The notes below the pieces were generated by a model, which worked only from the letters and a program-made list of their open reading frames with translations, was not told the origin of the DNA and searched no databases. Shown in pieces: positions 1 to 12,615 of a stretch of DNA of 64,000 bases. Numbering within the stretch: the first letter of the stretch is position 1; each line of letters begins with the position of its first letter. A program made the position numbers and the translations under genes. Source of the stretch: Lycocorax pyrrhopterus obiensis (Eukaryota > Chordata > Aves > Passeriformes > Paradisaeidae); the NCBI GenBank assembly GCA_014706295.1, contig JACSVZ010000028.1, forward strand, positions 786,263-850,262, in the 5' to 3' direction.

Positions 1-739
1 AAACAAATGCAGCAAATCACTTCACCTGGCAATAGCTCTGTGAAATGCTTAATCTCCAAAGTGCTCAAACACTCCAACATTTTATATTTTTTATTTTCTA
101 TATTAGATCCTTGGTTTAATAATCTAAAGAGGAAAAAATGTTTTATTTCAGCTTGACTCAGAGATAAATACTTTGTTGTTTTAATTTTGTCAAAATTAAA
201 ACCAAAACCCAAATGCTTTGTTCAATTTGATCGCACTCAATTCTTAATATTTTTCTCTGGAGGGGAGCATTTTGGGAAAAAATCCACTCTGATTTAGCCA
301 TTGAGCACTTCAATATAACACAATCTGTCAATGGACCCAAAGCGTGCCACTACTGTGAGGCAGATTCTGAGTAGTCAGATGGAATCAGCTATGGAGGAAA
401 AATAATTTCAAATAACTGTTCATGAAGCATCATCTTCCAACAGTATCTTGGTGAAATGTCCTGTTTCTCCGACAAACTAGGGAATTTTAAGAGCAACTTT
501 ACACATGAACTACCAGTCAGACACATTTTCAAAACAAGAGTGTTGGGTTTTCCAGCATAAAGCTTTGATGTTGAGCAGATGGAAAGTGCAGGTTACATTT
601 GGATTCATGTAATCATTCCTTGCTTCCCAGATGTTTTTACTCCCTGCCCTGCCCGAGGCTGTGAGTGTGTCTTACCTGGGGTTGGCAGGGATGTTTGGAA
701 AACGCATCCATCCCAAAGTCCCTTCCCATCCAGCCCTCG
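1..739. other. AT-rich intergenic spacer, nothing recognised
   Basis: This stretch is AT-rich and has no open reading frame with recognisable protein similarity, no tRNA and no CR1 signature on either strand. It lies on the low-coordinate side of a minus-strand candidate promoter, so it could be intron or flank of a gene running left out of the window. That is inference. Confidence 0.5.
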
Positions 740-1740
740 GCTCTCAGCCAGACCCCAAGTACCTCCCGAGTGCCGTGCTCGGGGCAGCGGGACGGCTCCC
801 GGCCCTTTTGTGTCCGTGTCGGGCAGGGCTGGATCGGGACACGACCCGGGCATCCCCGTCCGGCACCGGGTCCCTGCGGGCAGGTGACCGGGACGTGCCG
901 CTCCCCTTTGCCGCTCTCCCGCCTCCCCTCTCCCGCAGAGACCCCTCCGCGCTGGACTCACGCTGGCCCCGGCGAACAGTCCAGCGCCGCCTCGGTGGCT
1001 CTGGGCGGGCGGTGATGTCCCGGGAGAGTCCTGCCCGCACCCGCCGGTGCCCGGTGCCGGTTCCCGGTGCCGGGCTCGTGTCCCGGTCCAGCCCCGCCTG
1101 GGAGGCGCCGCCGGGCGCTGTCCGTGGTGCTGATCCGCGGCCCCACCGCGGGGATCCGGTCGGGATCTCCCCGGGATCGCCCCGGCCCCTCCGCCCCGGC
1201 TGCCCCCAGGGCCGGGAGAGAGCGGCCCCGTCCCCCGAGCGCTCCCCGCACCCGCCGGGTCCCCGCGCCGGAGGAGCCGCCCGGCAGAGGCGGGACCGGC
1301 TCCACAGGTGGCGGGGAGCCCCTCGCAGGGTCCCCGAGCCGCCTCCGCACCTGCGGGGCTCACCTGTCCCCGGGTCACCTGGGCGGCGGAGGGGCCGTGG
1401 AAGCTGCCCTGCCTCTGCCTCGGGGCTTTTATGGCCCGCCGGGGGGGGCGGCGGGCGGAGCGCCCGGGCGGGGACTCCGCGCCTCGGCCAACGGCAGCGG
1501 CCGCTCCGGGCAGCTGCGGCAGCATTACATCATGGGACCGCCCGCCTTCAGTGTAAGAGTCTCACCGGCGGCTCGGCACACGGCAACAGGTCTGTCCGGG
1601 GAGCAGCGAGCTCTGGAAACGGGGCAGCGCCGGGGGAGCGGGCTCCGAGCTCTCCCCGGGAGGGACCGGGGCTGGGAGGGGGAGCAGCGGGGGCAGCCCG
1701 CCGGGAGAGCCCATATGCATCTCCCCGCGCCCCAGCGTGA
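740..1740. promoter_or_regulatory. CpG island with candidate minus-strand TATA promoter
   Basis: About 1 kb of CpG-dense, GC-rich sequence sits between AT-rich flanks. On the minus strand a TATA-like motif (CATAAAAG) lies near 1428-1434 in a GC-box-rich context. Below it, near 1362-1364, is a strong splice donor (CAG followed by GTGAGC), which would make a short first exon of roughly 1364-1400. A kB-like GGGGACTCC word lies near 1470. No coding sequence could be assigned, so the gene served is unknown. The long reading frames on both strands here are what CpG-rich sequence gives by chance. Confidence 0.5.
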
Positions 1741-2390
1741 GCACGGAAGCTTTGCTTTGTGGAGGTCAGTCGCTCCGGATTTCCCAGGACCAAACGCTAC
1801 CAACCTGTCCTCTCCATCCTGCTGCAGTGTCCCTTGGCCTGGGGGGCTCGTACCCTCTGGTTTCCCACTCCAATGGACAAGCCAAGTTTCACCCTAAATT
1901 CTCAGCCCTTATCATCCTGTTTTTGGAGCTTGCACAAACCCCAACCCTCCATTTCTTCCCAGAGACACTGAGCTGAAAGACAGCGCAGATCTGAGTACCT
2001 GGAATCCGTTTGGATCTCTTCTGTTTCCAGAGCAAGGAGGTCAGACAGCTATTCCCTCAAGTGTGCCAAGGAGCACAGCATTCACCACGGAGAACAAATT
2101 TATTTCCTAATGCTCACCTCCAGAAACACTTGTGTTCCTGGGTTTGACTGGGGATGTCAGCAGGCATGGGTTTGAGTTGCACCTCTAAGACGGAAAATAC
2201 ACAGATTGCAGGCACCAATTTTTCAAGACTGCCCTAAGTTACCCTAGATTGTCAGTCTGGTGGGTGAAGCTTTGTCTCCTGGTGTATCCTGTGCATGGGA
2301 TGTGTTACCACATTATACCAAAGGAAAAATAATAATTGGTTGCAACATTAATTAGATAGATATCGAAATGGTCCAGAGTTGAAGGCTTGG

Positions 2391-2430
2391 TCTGGGTAAT
2401 ACTTGAGATCTCTGGGTAATACTTGAGACC
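2391..2430. repeat. Tandem duplication of a 20-bp unit
   Basis: A 20-bp unit beginning TCTGGGTAATACTTGAGA occurs twice head to tail, differing by one base near its end. It is a simple local duplication. Confidence 0.9.
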
Positions 2431-4135
2431 CACATTCAGGTCTGATTTGGGAAATTTCTACTTCAAATGGATCCCTGCAAGTAAATATGGGGCTCTTAAG
2501 ACCTGTAAGAGCAGATGACATGAAGGAGCCCATTTTCGAGTGGCACTGGATGCTATTCAAATTACAGAGCAATTACCATAAAGCCAGGTGCTCTGTTTCC
2601 AACGCTTTTTGTTTGTTTGTTTTCCCCCACTATCGTGGATCGTGGGCCAAATCCTCTGCCTGGCTCACATCAGCCCAGGCCCTGCCCAGCCATGGCGACA
2701 GCGCTGTTTTGCCTAAGATAAAAGCTGGTTTGGGGCAGAATGTACCTGTGTGTGACACAAATCAGTGAATAGCCTGGGAGGCTCAAACCCTGCAGCAGGG
2801 GATCAGCGTGGCGGGACCTGATGACCTTGCCGTGAATTAGTCACAGCACAAAGATTGGTGTTGGGGTAAGAGAAGACGTTACAGCCTTGCTGGTGCCTGA
2901 CCTTGGACACGCGTCTGCGAGAGATTTTCCTTCAGGAGCCAAATCTGGAAGCCATTGCTCTGGCTTTGTCCAGGCAAAGCAGAGACTTGGGGAAAATGTG
3001 AAAAGAATGAGAGCTGAAGGTGTCAACATCTTACGGAAAATGCTGAGGGGTGCCCGAGTCCTGCTGCAACACACCTCAAAGGACAAGGAGCCTTGGATAC
3101 CTAATTCCCTTAGAAGATCCTACTAGAAAGGAAACCCAGAGTAAGGGAACACCTCCAATTCTCCCAGCCTGCCTCCAGAGCAGAGGGGCTCCAGTTCTCT
3201 GTGTCTACAAAGAACAGCCATTTTGCAGCAGTGCACAAGGGATGAGGCACGTACAGGCACTGCCCGTTTTCCTGAGAGCTGCAACCTCTTCTTTTAGGGC
3301 TGTTGGGCAGGACTTTGGACTCAAGTCCTTTCCCTGCATTCTAACCGGTGATACTGGCCGTCAAATTCAGTTGAGGCTTCAGAAATATGATTTTCAAAGC
3401 AATCCGAGTGATGAACACACGCTGTACCTGTCCAGTCCAAAGTGTCTCAAGACTGATCTATTTATTCAAAAGATTAATTTGAAATGTTGGGCTTGTTGTG
3501 AGTAGAGAGCTGGGAACTCTCTGTGTCCATGTCACATTCATTCTCCCTGGCTTTTCCACCTCGGGAGACTCCTCTGCCTCACTCATTTGCATTCAAGATT
3601 TGTTTCAGTGGAAGAGGGGATCAGACAGATTTTTTCTGGAGAAAGTCTGGGATGAACTTAGAATCCACGACAAGAAAGGTCACTGTTTGATTTAATTATT
3701 TTGAGTTGTTTTCCACCCCGTACTCGGAGCAGCCCTTGCGGCTCAGTAATTAGCAACGCAGCGGAGAGGGAGCGCGCTGGACTTTGGCCCCATCTGACCT
3801 GATTCATACAACATTTCTGATTAATGCACCTGGTCACATGGCAGCTGTCAGCGACTTGTTGCCGGGCATCCAGAGGTTTCCAAGGGAACCGCTCCCTCTC
3901 CTGCCGATGCTCCTCAACAAGTGCGGGAGAGCCGCGGTTTGGTCCCGAGGGCCTGACGCCAGCCGGGCAGAAAACGGGAGCAAAGGTGCACAGAGGAACA
4001 CCCAAAATAGAAAGCACTCGTGTGGAATTCGGCGATGTTCCTGGCGGAGTGGCTCGGGCAGAGCCCTGCGGTGCGTGCTCGGCTCCCCGGGCAATGAGCT
4101 GCCTTTGGCTCCGCGCTCCCGGCCGCCGCTGCACG

Positions 4136-4165
4136 CCCAGCCCAGCCCAGCCCAGCCCAGCCCAG
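4136..4165. repeat. CCCAG pentamer microsatellite, six units
   Basis: Six perfect copies of CCCAG occur in a row. The other strand reads CTGGG repeatedly, so it has runs of three guanines. Confidence 0.95.
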
Positions 4166-4623
4166 CCCACGCATCCCACACGCGCCCCACCGGAGCAAAG
4201 CCCCATCGCAAACTGAACAACAGCCCCGGAGCAGAGACGCTCCCTGGGAGTTCTCCACAGAGGATCTCGAGCACGCGTTTGAGACCCCTTTCCTGAGGTG
4301 TGTTTAAAAAGTCTCCTATAATCACAGAGGCCTCGATGGAAGCTTTCCACCGCTGCACGCACGGATCCAGCCTACCTGGATCTTTTGCAAGCTGGCACGG
4401 AGCTCCCACGTAGACCAATCTGCTCTCCCTCCCCCAGACCCCTCTCCCAGCACATGCAGCTGAAGTTCTGCCCACACGCAGGCGTGGCAGCCTCCCCGCA
4501 CACAGCAGCTCCTCACACCTCCCTCCACAGTCCCTCCCCGTGCGCACGCTCGGCGCTACCTGCAGGCATCTCCCTCTGAGCACTGCACAGCCCTGTCTGT
4601 AGCCCCTGCTTGCGCACACACAG

Positions 4624-4715
4624 ATCATAGAATCACAGGCAAGTTTAAGTCGGAAAAGACCTCTGATATCACTGAGTCCAACTGTTAACCCACTACTGCC
4701 AAATCCACCCATAAA
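4624..4715 (-). mobile_element. CR1 LINE 3' fragment
   Basis: It begins with the reverse complement of the CR1 3' terminal octamer repeat (ATCATAGAATCACAG) and continues into the typical 'gagtccaac' segment, so the element is on the minus strand. CR1 is the dominant retrotransposon of birds. Confidence 0.8.
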
Positions 4716-4830
4716 TCTTTCAGTGCAAAGGGAAACTGAGGCGCGGGCAGTCTCTGCAAAGCTCTCTGCAGCACAGAGAGTGCTCAGAACCACAGCTTTG
4801 AGCACAGCAGGAGGAGGCTGCAGGACAGAG

Positions 4831-4917
4831 CATCACAGAACGGTTTGGGTTGAAAGGGACCTTTAAGATCACCCAGTTCCATCCCCTGCCATGGGCAGAG
4901 ACACCTTCCACTGAACC
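4831..4917 (-). mobile_element. CR1 LINE 3' fragment
   Basis: It shows the common avian CR1 3' sequence: 'cacagaacggtttgggttg' followed by the 'ccctgccatgggcag' and 'cacctt' segments, in reverse orientation. It is separated from the previous fragment by about 115 bp of unrelated sequence. Confidence 0.85.
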
Positions 4918-7548
4918 ATTTACATGATGGGAAGGGAAAGATTCAGAGTCTGGTTCCTCTGTCTGCTAACTTAGTTTTACATCGGAACGTTTCATGCAGG
5001 AGGTGTATCCGACTGAGGAGAAATGTTATTTGGGCTAAGATCAAAGGATTAGCAAGAGGAGTGTCCTGTTTTTGGTTTGGATAATGTTAATTTTCATTCT
5101 AGTAGCTGGAGGCACGATCAAAACTGCCTGTGAGACAGTGTAAGTTAAGGATGCACCAGGAAAGTACAACTCCGGGAAGGGCAGAGAAGGCTACAAATGA
5201 ACAGCAGCTCGTTAGAGTCAGGGTCTGGACAGACTCAGACACGCTGGTGTGGGGCTGAGCTCTCTCTCCACGCTCAGATTACGCCTGCAAAAGGACAAGG
5301 GGATGTTTGTGTGGAATAACCCACTTTTAATGAGGTGTCTGCCAAAGGCGCAATCAAGGAGCGGCAGAGTCGCTCGCACCTCGGGGGAGTGGGGGTGTCG
5401 ATCCTGCCTTTATCTCGGTGTTGTATTGAACCCCGTGTGCCTGTGCTTGAACTGGTGACATTGAGACCATCACAAACATAATGAGGAGGAAGAGGTCGCC
5501 CCGAGGCAGGCGCCTGTTCTTGGTGGGGTTTGTGCTCACAGCTCCCGCAAGAGACTCTCAGCTGCTGCAGCACTTAAAAGGAGAATATTGTAAAAAATAA
5601 AGCCCATGCAAACAGAGTAAACAAGGAGCTTGAGAACTGGATCTGTCTGGGACTAGGGCAGCTTGTAAAGAGAGGTTAAGGGAAAAAAATAAATAAAAAC
5701 AGGAGCACTGGAGGCAGTATTTCCATAAGCATTAAAAGTAGAACCTATGCTCCATTTTCAGAAGTGCTTTTAACACTTAGAAGTCATAATCACATGCCCT
5801 TCCAATAAAATCTGGGGTTCTACTTCCCTCAGGTATTTTAGATGCTGTTTCTCACAACAGGAGGAGTCAGTGCCCCAGTGAAATTACCAGACCAGTTTAA
5901 AACAAACAAAAAGAATTGCTTTTTCACACAGCACATAATTAAATTTTGGAGCTCGTTTGCCACAGGACATCTTGTAGCCTGAAAATATAAATAGGTTCAA
6001 AAGGTTTTAGACAAGATTATAGAGGTTTGGTCTATCAGTGATGATTAAACTTAATAGTTTGGATGCAACACCCAAGCAAACCCCACAGATTGCTGGAAGC
6101 TACAAAACTATGAGTGGGAGAAGCCTTATTCTTTATACACCCTTGTGACCTGCCCTGAGTGTCTTCCTCTGGTTATATCCAGGGCCCAGTACACTGGGAT
6201 ATGGACGTGTCTCCTGTGGATCAGTCAGACCATGTTTATAGTCCTCCCTGCACCCCACTCCAACTCAAACACCCAAGCCTTGTTTTGGATGAAAATGATG
6301 AAAAATAAACCCCTTGTGAGGCACTGCAGTGCGTGCTCTGCTAGAGAGGCAGTCTTATTCATTAAGGGAATGGTCTTGTATGCATTTGGGCCTGTTATCA
6401 GTAACACTCCAAAGGGAAATGGACTACTTAAACCTATTATATCACTGCTTTATTCACCGTGTGCTGCCATTTACCTCCTACATGACGCTGGGCTCTAATA
6501 GCACCAGTTCTGAGAAACCCTGCACATTAGCCACAAGCAGCTCATTAATCCACTGTTTTCATTCTTGCAAAAAAATGGGCTCCAACCACATGAGAGCTCA
6601 GATGCTGAGTGCTCAGCCAGAACCAAAACAGCTCTGTTGTGCCAGCAGTTCTGAGGCAGCCCCAAACAGAAGAGCACTTCCAGCTGATGGGGCACAAAGA
6701 GGGATCCTTGGGGCTGGGGGGACAAGGGAATGGGACAAAGCTGCCAGCCAGCAGATGCTGCAGGGAGACTTGGAGAATCCAGTTCCTGGAGGCTCCAAGT
6801 CAGGTCCCTGTGGTCTTCACTAGGATCAGGTCCTGGCTGTTGATGCAGCTCCATCCCAGGGTATCAATTGTCCCAGACAGAAGGAAAAAAATGAAAGGCA
6901 TGTCTTGAACTCCAGCACGGGGAGTCCATGAGCAGGCTGGGGACTGGCAGAATTAATTCCGAGCAGGTACAATGAGCTCTTCCTCGAGAGCCCTTGAGGA
7001 AAATGAAAGGCCCCATGTGCCAGCCCGAGGCACAGCCCGGGGAGTCCTTTGGCCGCTCGGCAAACACGCAGCGGTTGTGGCACAAAGCAGCTGCCACATC
7101 TGTTCCATCAGGGACAAGAGCCCTGTAAGGGCCCGGGCTTTCTCTCCCGAGCCTGCTGCCTGTTCCGTGCTGAGGAGCCAAGCGGCTCCATCTCCTGGCT
7201 GCTGCGTTCCCTGACCCAGCTCCTCTCCATCCCAGGGCAGAGCTCGCTGCAGAACTGCGTGGGTGTCTCCAAACAGGATTATTGCTGCTGAAATCTCCAA
7301 GGCTAACAAATGAACCCTTTAGCTGGAAGATGGACAGGAGCTCACATGAAAACAACTGCTCATCCATGTGGGAATAATAGAACATCTGTGTTCACAAATG
7401 AGACACAGACCAGGAACAAGAGGCAACACTTTTTCATGAATGAGACTTCAGGAATCTGAGATCTGTTTTTCTGGTCACTTTTCCCTGTCTTACTTATCCT
7501 GCCGGCTCTGTCCCTGTCCCAGAGCTCTCCCAAAGCCATCAGGGTGCA
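4918..7548. other. Intergenic spacer, no gene seen
   Basis: AT-rich sequence (particularly 5580-6130) followed by mixed sequence. No recognisable exon, RNA gene or transposon was found on either strand. Confidence 0.5.
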
Positions 7549-7612
7549 GAGAATGTAGAATATCCCGAGTTGGAAGGGACCCACATGGATCATCAAGTCC
7601 AATTCCTACATG
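7549..7612 (-). mobile_element. Short CR1 3' fragment
   Basis: A short run with 'gttggaagggaccca' and 'catcaagtccaattcc', characteristic of the reverse complement of a CR1 3' end. Confidence 0.7.
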
Positions 7613-10600
7613 TGTTGCTTCATTTGAGCTGGCTTAGTGAAAAATGTAAGCAGGGAAATCAGGCCTAGAGGTGAGCAGTTGAGTTTATTTCTGCTCTTGG
7701 GTGAGGACATGAATGAAATGGGAGGCAAGGGGTAGAGGGCTGCTGCTGGTGGCAGAATTCCTGCCTGGCTGGGCTCCTAGTTCCATTCAGGAGAACTGAC
7801 AGCCCCACCAAGCACACTGCCCAGGGAGACTGAGGTAGATAAAATCCCTCTTGCCAAAGGAAATGTGATTCCAGGCCAGATCCTGTGCTCCAACATGTGC
7901 AGAACAGCTCTCAATGAGCAGGGAGCTGAGAGGCACTTACAGAGGCATTTAGTCTCACACAAAACATTCTCCTGGGGCACGAGGGGGATGGAGCAAGGCC
8001 AGGCAGACTCCTCTCATTGAGCTCAGCTCCACTGAAATCAATACGTGATTAGGCAGCGACTCCAGCTCTTAATATACCACCTCTGAACAGTATCATGTTT
8101 GTGTTGAACAAGGAAGATCTAGGCTAGACATGGGGAAAAATTCTTTGCATTGATAGGGATAATATACCCTACAACAATCACTTTACCCAGCTGCACGATC
8201 CCCAGAGCTCTGACCAGTGCTGGTGACAGGCCCCAGCTCCAGGCTCTCTCTGCCCCTCTTTCCTCTCCAGCTGAAGCTGCCATGCCAAGTGCCACGAAAA
8301 ACAGGCTGCAAAGCCCTCTTACTCACCCGCTGCATCTCCCTGCCCCACCTGAGGCCCCGTTTTCTCTCGTGATGCTTCTAATGAAACTAAGTGGCTGCAA
8401 GCAGAAAGTTTCCACTTCCTGCCTCGGGGCTGATTACTGCGGAGCTGCCCCCGGCAGCATCCCGGCCGGAGCCTCCGTGGACGGGAACCCTCGGGGGAGG
8501 GATAAAGTGGTGCTCCGTGCCCTCTGCTCAGCGAGCACCATTAGAGCACTGACTGCCTAACCTGGCAACCTGAGAGAGCAGGACCTCGCTGCTCTGGCTG
8601 CTGGGGCCAAGGTCTCTGGAAAACACGGGCTGGTGCACGGATGGACGATATCCTCCAGTCCTTAACAGGGTTCCAGCAGCAGAACCCAGAAAAGAAGTTC
8701 TTTCATCAGGCATGCTGCAGCAATTTTGGCTGGTGCTTCTCAAGGAGAGCTGGTCTCACCTGCTATTTCTGTGTGTGCTTAATGCTGTCACGAGACACTT
8801 CCCTGCATCCCTGGTGGATGGAGACTGTTTGTGTCCTGAGGAGGGAAAAAAGGGGCAGCTGCCAGGTACTGCTCCATCTCTCCAACCTCTCCTGCCTAGC
8901 CAGCCTTGTCTTGGGAAGCTGAGGGGTCAGGCCTTGGCTTTCTACTGGCAAGAGATTTCCAAGCATTAAGGCTCTTCCCCAGAGCAGCCACCAGCCTTCT
9001 GCCTGGCCAGAAGCACCGAGGCTGATGAATTCACCAGGGCTTCCAGATGGCCCAGACACCCAAAGACTTTACTGGACTTGGTTCCAGGGAAGGTCAGTGC
9101 CAAACAGCTCCACCAAACACACCATGTATTTCTCATCAGTCTGGGCACTAATTGATTCATCATGGATAAGGCTCACACACCAATTGCTCCTGGCACCTCT
9201 CCTGCAGCCTGGCCCTGGAAAAACTTCCCTCTGGATTTCTCCTTTCACCTATGTGCTTTCTTCCAAACAAAGGGCTCCCCAAACCTTCTGACCACCTGCA
9301 ACCACAGCCCTTTTCCCAGGCTGAGCAGTGGCAGAGATCAGGGCTGGCCGATGCCACGTGCCCTCTCTTGCTCTTGGGTTACGCTCCTGCTCCTCGGAGT
9401 TCCTGGCTGTTCCTGGAAATCTGGGCTGAAACAGCAGGCCTGGGTTGCCCCGCGATCACCTTGGGGATGGGAGGGGAAAGTAAACAAGATTCTGCTCAGC
9501 ACTGCAGAGACCAACTGCTCCAGCGTTGCCTGGCAGATGGGGCCCAAGAGGGAGACCATCTGTTTCCGAGTGAAGGCCTAAACTTCTCCCTGTGAGATCC
9601 CAGGCTGAAGAGATCCAACAGAGTGCAGTGGGCGCAGAGGCACAGGGCAGCAGCCGTGCCCTGGAGTGCTCCTTCAGTCCTTGGTGGGCAACTTCCAGAG
9701 CTGAGCCAGGGCTTGGACCTTGAGTCCAAGGGCTGTTGGATTCCTGAGCATTCCTATTCCCTACATTCATCTTTTTTTCTCTCCCTTCACATCTCCACCC
9801 TCTTTTCCTCTTGGCAGTCCTTCCCATGTGTGTGCAGTGCTTTGAACAGTCTGTGTTCCCTGTGGCAGAGCTGGGCAGGGGCTGGTTCACAGCTGTCACA
9901 TCTCTGCCCTCTGCCCACCCCACTCTCCTTGTCCCACAAACCCCACCTGGCTGTGCCAAGGCCACCTGCCCAATCCCTGGCTGTTGACACCTCACCTGGC
10001 TCCTGCAGCGCATCCCGGTGACGCCAGCAGGGGTTAAAAAGAGGCACACAGGGCAGGTTGGGGAAATGTTGTTAGACCTCAGGGCAGGGGCTGGCATCTC
10101 AGAGAGAATGGGATGGCATCCAGGGAAAGCTAGAGAAGGAAAGAGCAATTTGCTGATAGTCAGCATGTCTGGGAAGCTGGGAACATATTGCATTAAACCG
10201 ATAATAACACCTTGAATAGGGTGGTCGTTTCCATCTGGCCTCGTGCTGGGCTCGGGCTCTCTCATTTCTTCCTCCCTGCAGCCAGGGAATCTGAGGCACC
10301 AGGATGGCACAGGTCACCCAGCCAGGCTGCAGCTGGAAAGAGGAGAGCTGCCACAGCCTCTTGGCTCTCCTTTTGCCCCAACTCCGTCCTCCTTAGGCTG
10401 GGGAGTGGGAAGGCACTGGAGCTCTTCGCTTAATTAGAAGTAACAGCTGAAGCACTTGAGAAACAAAAGCTCCTCTCTTTCTCTGCCCCACTTTTACTTG
10501 GGAGCCAGGGGTGGGGAGCAAATTGCTTGGAAGCCAGAAAGCGCCCTGGATCTTGTCACCATGGCTGCACAGGCACAGCCTCCTGTTATCTCCAGAGGAA

Positions 10601-11119
10601 CAAAGCCCTCCTCCCACCCTCTCCTGTCTCAGCTGGAGCTGATAAAAGGAGAAGAAATAAACAAAACAAATAATAGTAATAATAATAATAGAAAAATACC
10701 CCAGCCCAAACCAGCAAATAAATATTCAGGGAATGAACCAATCTTCTGTAGAACATATTATTTTCTGCAGTGGATTTTGGGTTGTTGGAGAGCTGAAGGA
10801 CTCCAACGAGCATTTCAGGTTATAGAGTCCATCTCAGGAATACTGGGATTTACACAGTCACAACTCAGGAGCATCCCAGATGATGCCATTTGCTGGAGAA
10901 TAATGATCTCTACCAATATACACATAATTGTATCTTTCTGATTTATTTATGTATATGGATGTGTGCACTGATAACATGATCAGATGTAACTTTTATGTCT
11001 TCTTGCTTGGAACCCACAATGATCACACTCCTAAGCTGTCAACAAGAGCTGGACTCCTGCCTCCTCTGCCTCTGGGTTACCCCACGTGCAGGGACAGGCA
11101 CCAGAGGAAGCAGTGAGCA
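7613..11119. other. Intergenic spacer with an AAT microsatellite
   Basis: No gene was found. Reading frames up to 284 codons on the minus strand (about 9456-10310) show no domain, motif or exon-like structure. A short AAT-type microsatellite lies at about 10663-10692. Confidence 0.5.
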
Positions 11120-11450
11120 GAATCACAGAACAAATCAAAGAATTGTAGAAACATCCTGAATCGGGTGGGACCCACAGGATCATCAGTTCAACTCCTGGCC
11201 CTGCACAGACACCCCCACAATCCCACCCTGGGCATCCCTGGGAGTGGTGTCCAAAGGCTCCTGGAGCTCTGGCAGCCTTGGGGCTGTGCCCATTACCTGG
11301 GGAGCCTGGGCAGTGCCCAGCACCCTCTGGGGGAAGAACCTTTCCCTGATATTCCACCTAAACCTCCCCTGACAGACAACACACTTTTTGCTACCACAGT
11401 CAAGCTGCTTTCGGTACCTGGGCACCTCCAGTCTCCACTGCAGTGTGGGC
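11120..11450 (-). mobile_element. CR1 LINE 3' fragment
   Basis: It starts with 'agaatcacagaac' and includes the CR1 segments 'caggatcatcagttcaact' and 'ccctgggcatccctgg', then 'ggggaagaacctttccct'. The order shows the element lies on the minus strand. Confidence 0.85.
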
Positions 11451-11799
11451 TTTAGAAAGTAAATCAAAATGCAAACCAAAGTGGGTTGCTGCTGTTTTCG
11501 TTGTGTTCTCACAACTAAACGGCTAAAAATACACCAAATAGTATAGCTGTAAAGTAGTGAAAACTAGCAACCATATATTTGTATTTTGAGAGAAATTAGG
11601 GCTGTTATGGTTGCTCTAGACAAGCTTCCTACAGGAACTGGGTGGATAATTTCACTGGGTGCTTCATGCATCAGAGCTCTGACCATCTGCTGAAGGGAAC
11701 ATACCTTTTAACAACACGTCTCGTTTTGGCTCCCTGCCTTCAGGGCCACCTCCCTACAACAGGCACTATTTCAGTGCTTAATTACACTTACTGTTAAAA

Positions 11800-12200
11800 A
11801 AGGACAACTTATTTTTAGTGCCTGTCTTTCCAATATCAGCCGGTGGCCACTGAATATTCCGCTGCCTGTGTGTGCCCATGGGAAGCAGTGTGTTTAAATC
11901 AGCCCGGGAATTATGTAGGCCATTGTAGCTGATGGCCCAGAGTGGCTCTAAGTTGTCTTGGATTTAAAAAAAAAATTATTCATGTGTGAACAAACAAATG
12001 AAGGGGAATAGGAACAACTGATACTTCAGCTTAACCTAGTTTTCTCCTTTTGGCACTGGCTGGCACACTCAGTGCTTTGGCTCACCTACTTTTTTACTAT
12101 CAGTAGTAGAAATGATAACACTTGCAATTTTAGCATGCAAATTATGACTGGGTAATACAGTAAACATTTTTCTTAAGTATCATTTTTGTTTACAGCTTTT
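11800..12200. promoter_or_regulatory. Candidate conserved noncoding element
   Basis: About 400 bp of complex, non-repetitive, AT-leaning sequence with low CpG. It includes an ATGCAAAT octamer (POU-factor site) near 12135 and several TAAT/ATTA words. It resembles vertebrate conserved noncoding elements in texture, but conservation cannot be tested from one sequence. Confidence 0.25.
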
Positions 12201-12469
12201 TCTTGCAACTGCAAAAGAATATCAGGCGGTCCTTCCAAAAAGGCTGAATTAAGTGGCTGATTATGTCTTTCCACTTTTCCACACCCACATTTTCCCCCAC
12301 TGGTTTTTGGCCCAACTGTAGCAAAGTGGTACCTGTAAAAGTCCAGTCTGGGGCACAAAAGACCATTCATTTATTCCTGGGAGACTTGAAGGGGTGGACT
12401 CTTATTTTTAAAACTACCTGCCCTTCCTTTGCATATGGATTTACCTGGATAAATTCATTTAGACCATGA

Positions 12470-12615
12470 CAACAGCTCCCCCCAGCTCCCTCAGTCACTC
12501 CTGGTGCTCCAGACCCTTCCCCAGCTCTGTTCCCCTCCCTGGACACGCTCCAGCCCCTCAATATCCTCCTTGTCCTGAGAGGTCCAAAACGTGTCACCCC
12601 TTTGTCTCATAACCA
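12470..12615 (-). mobile_element. CR1 LINE internal fragment
   Basis: It contains the segments 'gtgctccagacccttcccc', 'ctggacacgctccagc' and 'atatcctccttgtcctgag', typical of a more internal part of CR1 in reverse orientation. Confidence 0.75.

Larger units (their letters stand above)
1741..4620. other. Intergenic sequence; small tandem repeats only
   Basis: No exon, RNA gene or clear transposon was found, apart from a weak CR1-like fragment near 3150-3200. It contains a 20-bp tandem duplication at 2391-2430 and a CCCAG pentamer array at 4136-4165 inside a moderately GC-rich patch (about 3730-4560). Long minus-strand reading frames over that patch show no family resemblance. Confidence 0.5.

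Noticed and set aside
605..1740. Reading frames of 270-370 codons on both strands over the CpG island (306 aa minus, 369 aa plus)
   Set aside because: They overlap one another in several frames, are Pro/Arg/Gly/Ala-rich and show no domain or exon structure. This is what a stop-poor CpG island produces.
3834..4805. 323-codon minus-strand frame
   Set aside because: It runs through a CCCAG microsatellite and CR1 sequence, with no recognisable protein features.
9456..10310. 284-codon minus-strand frame
   Set aside because: No family motif, no splice-consistent neighbours and composition like its surroundings.
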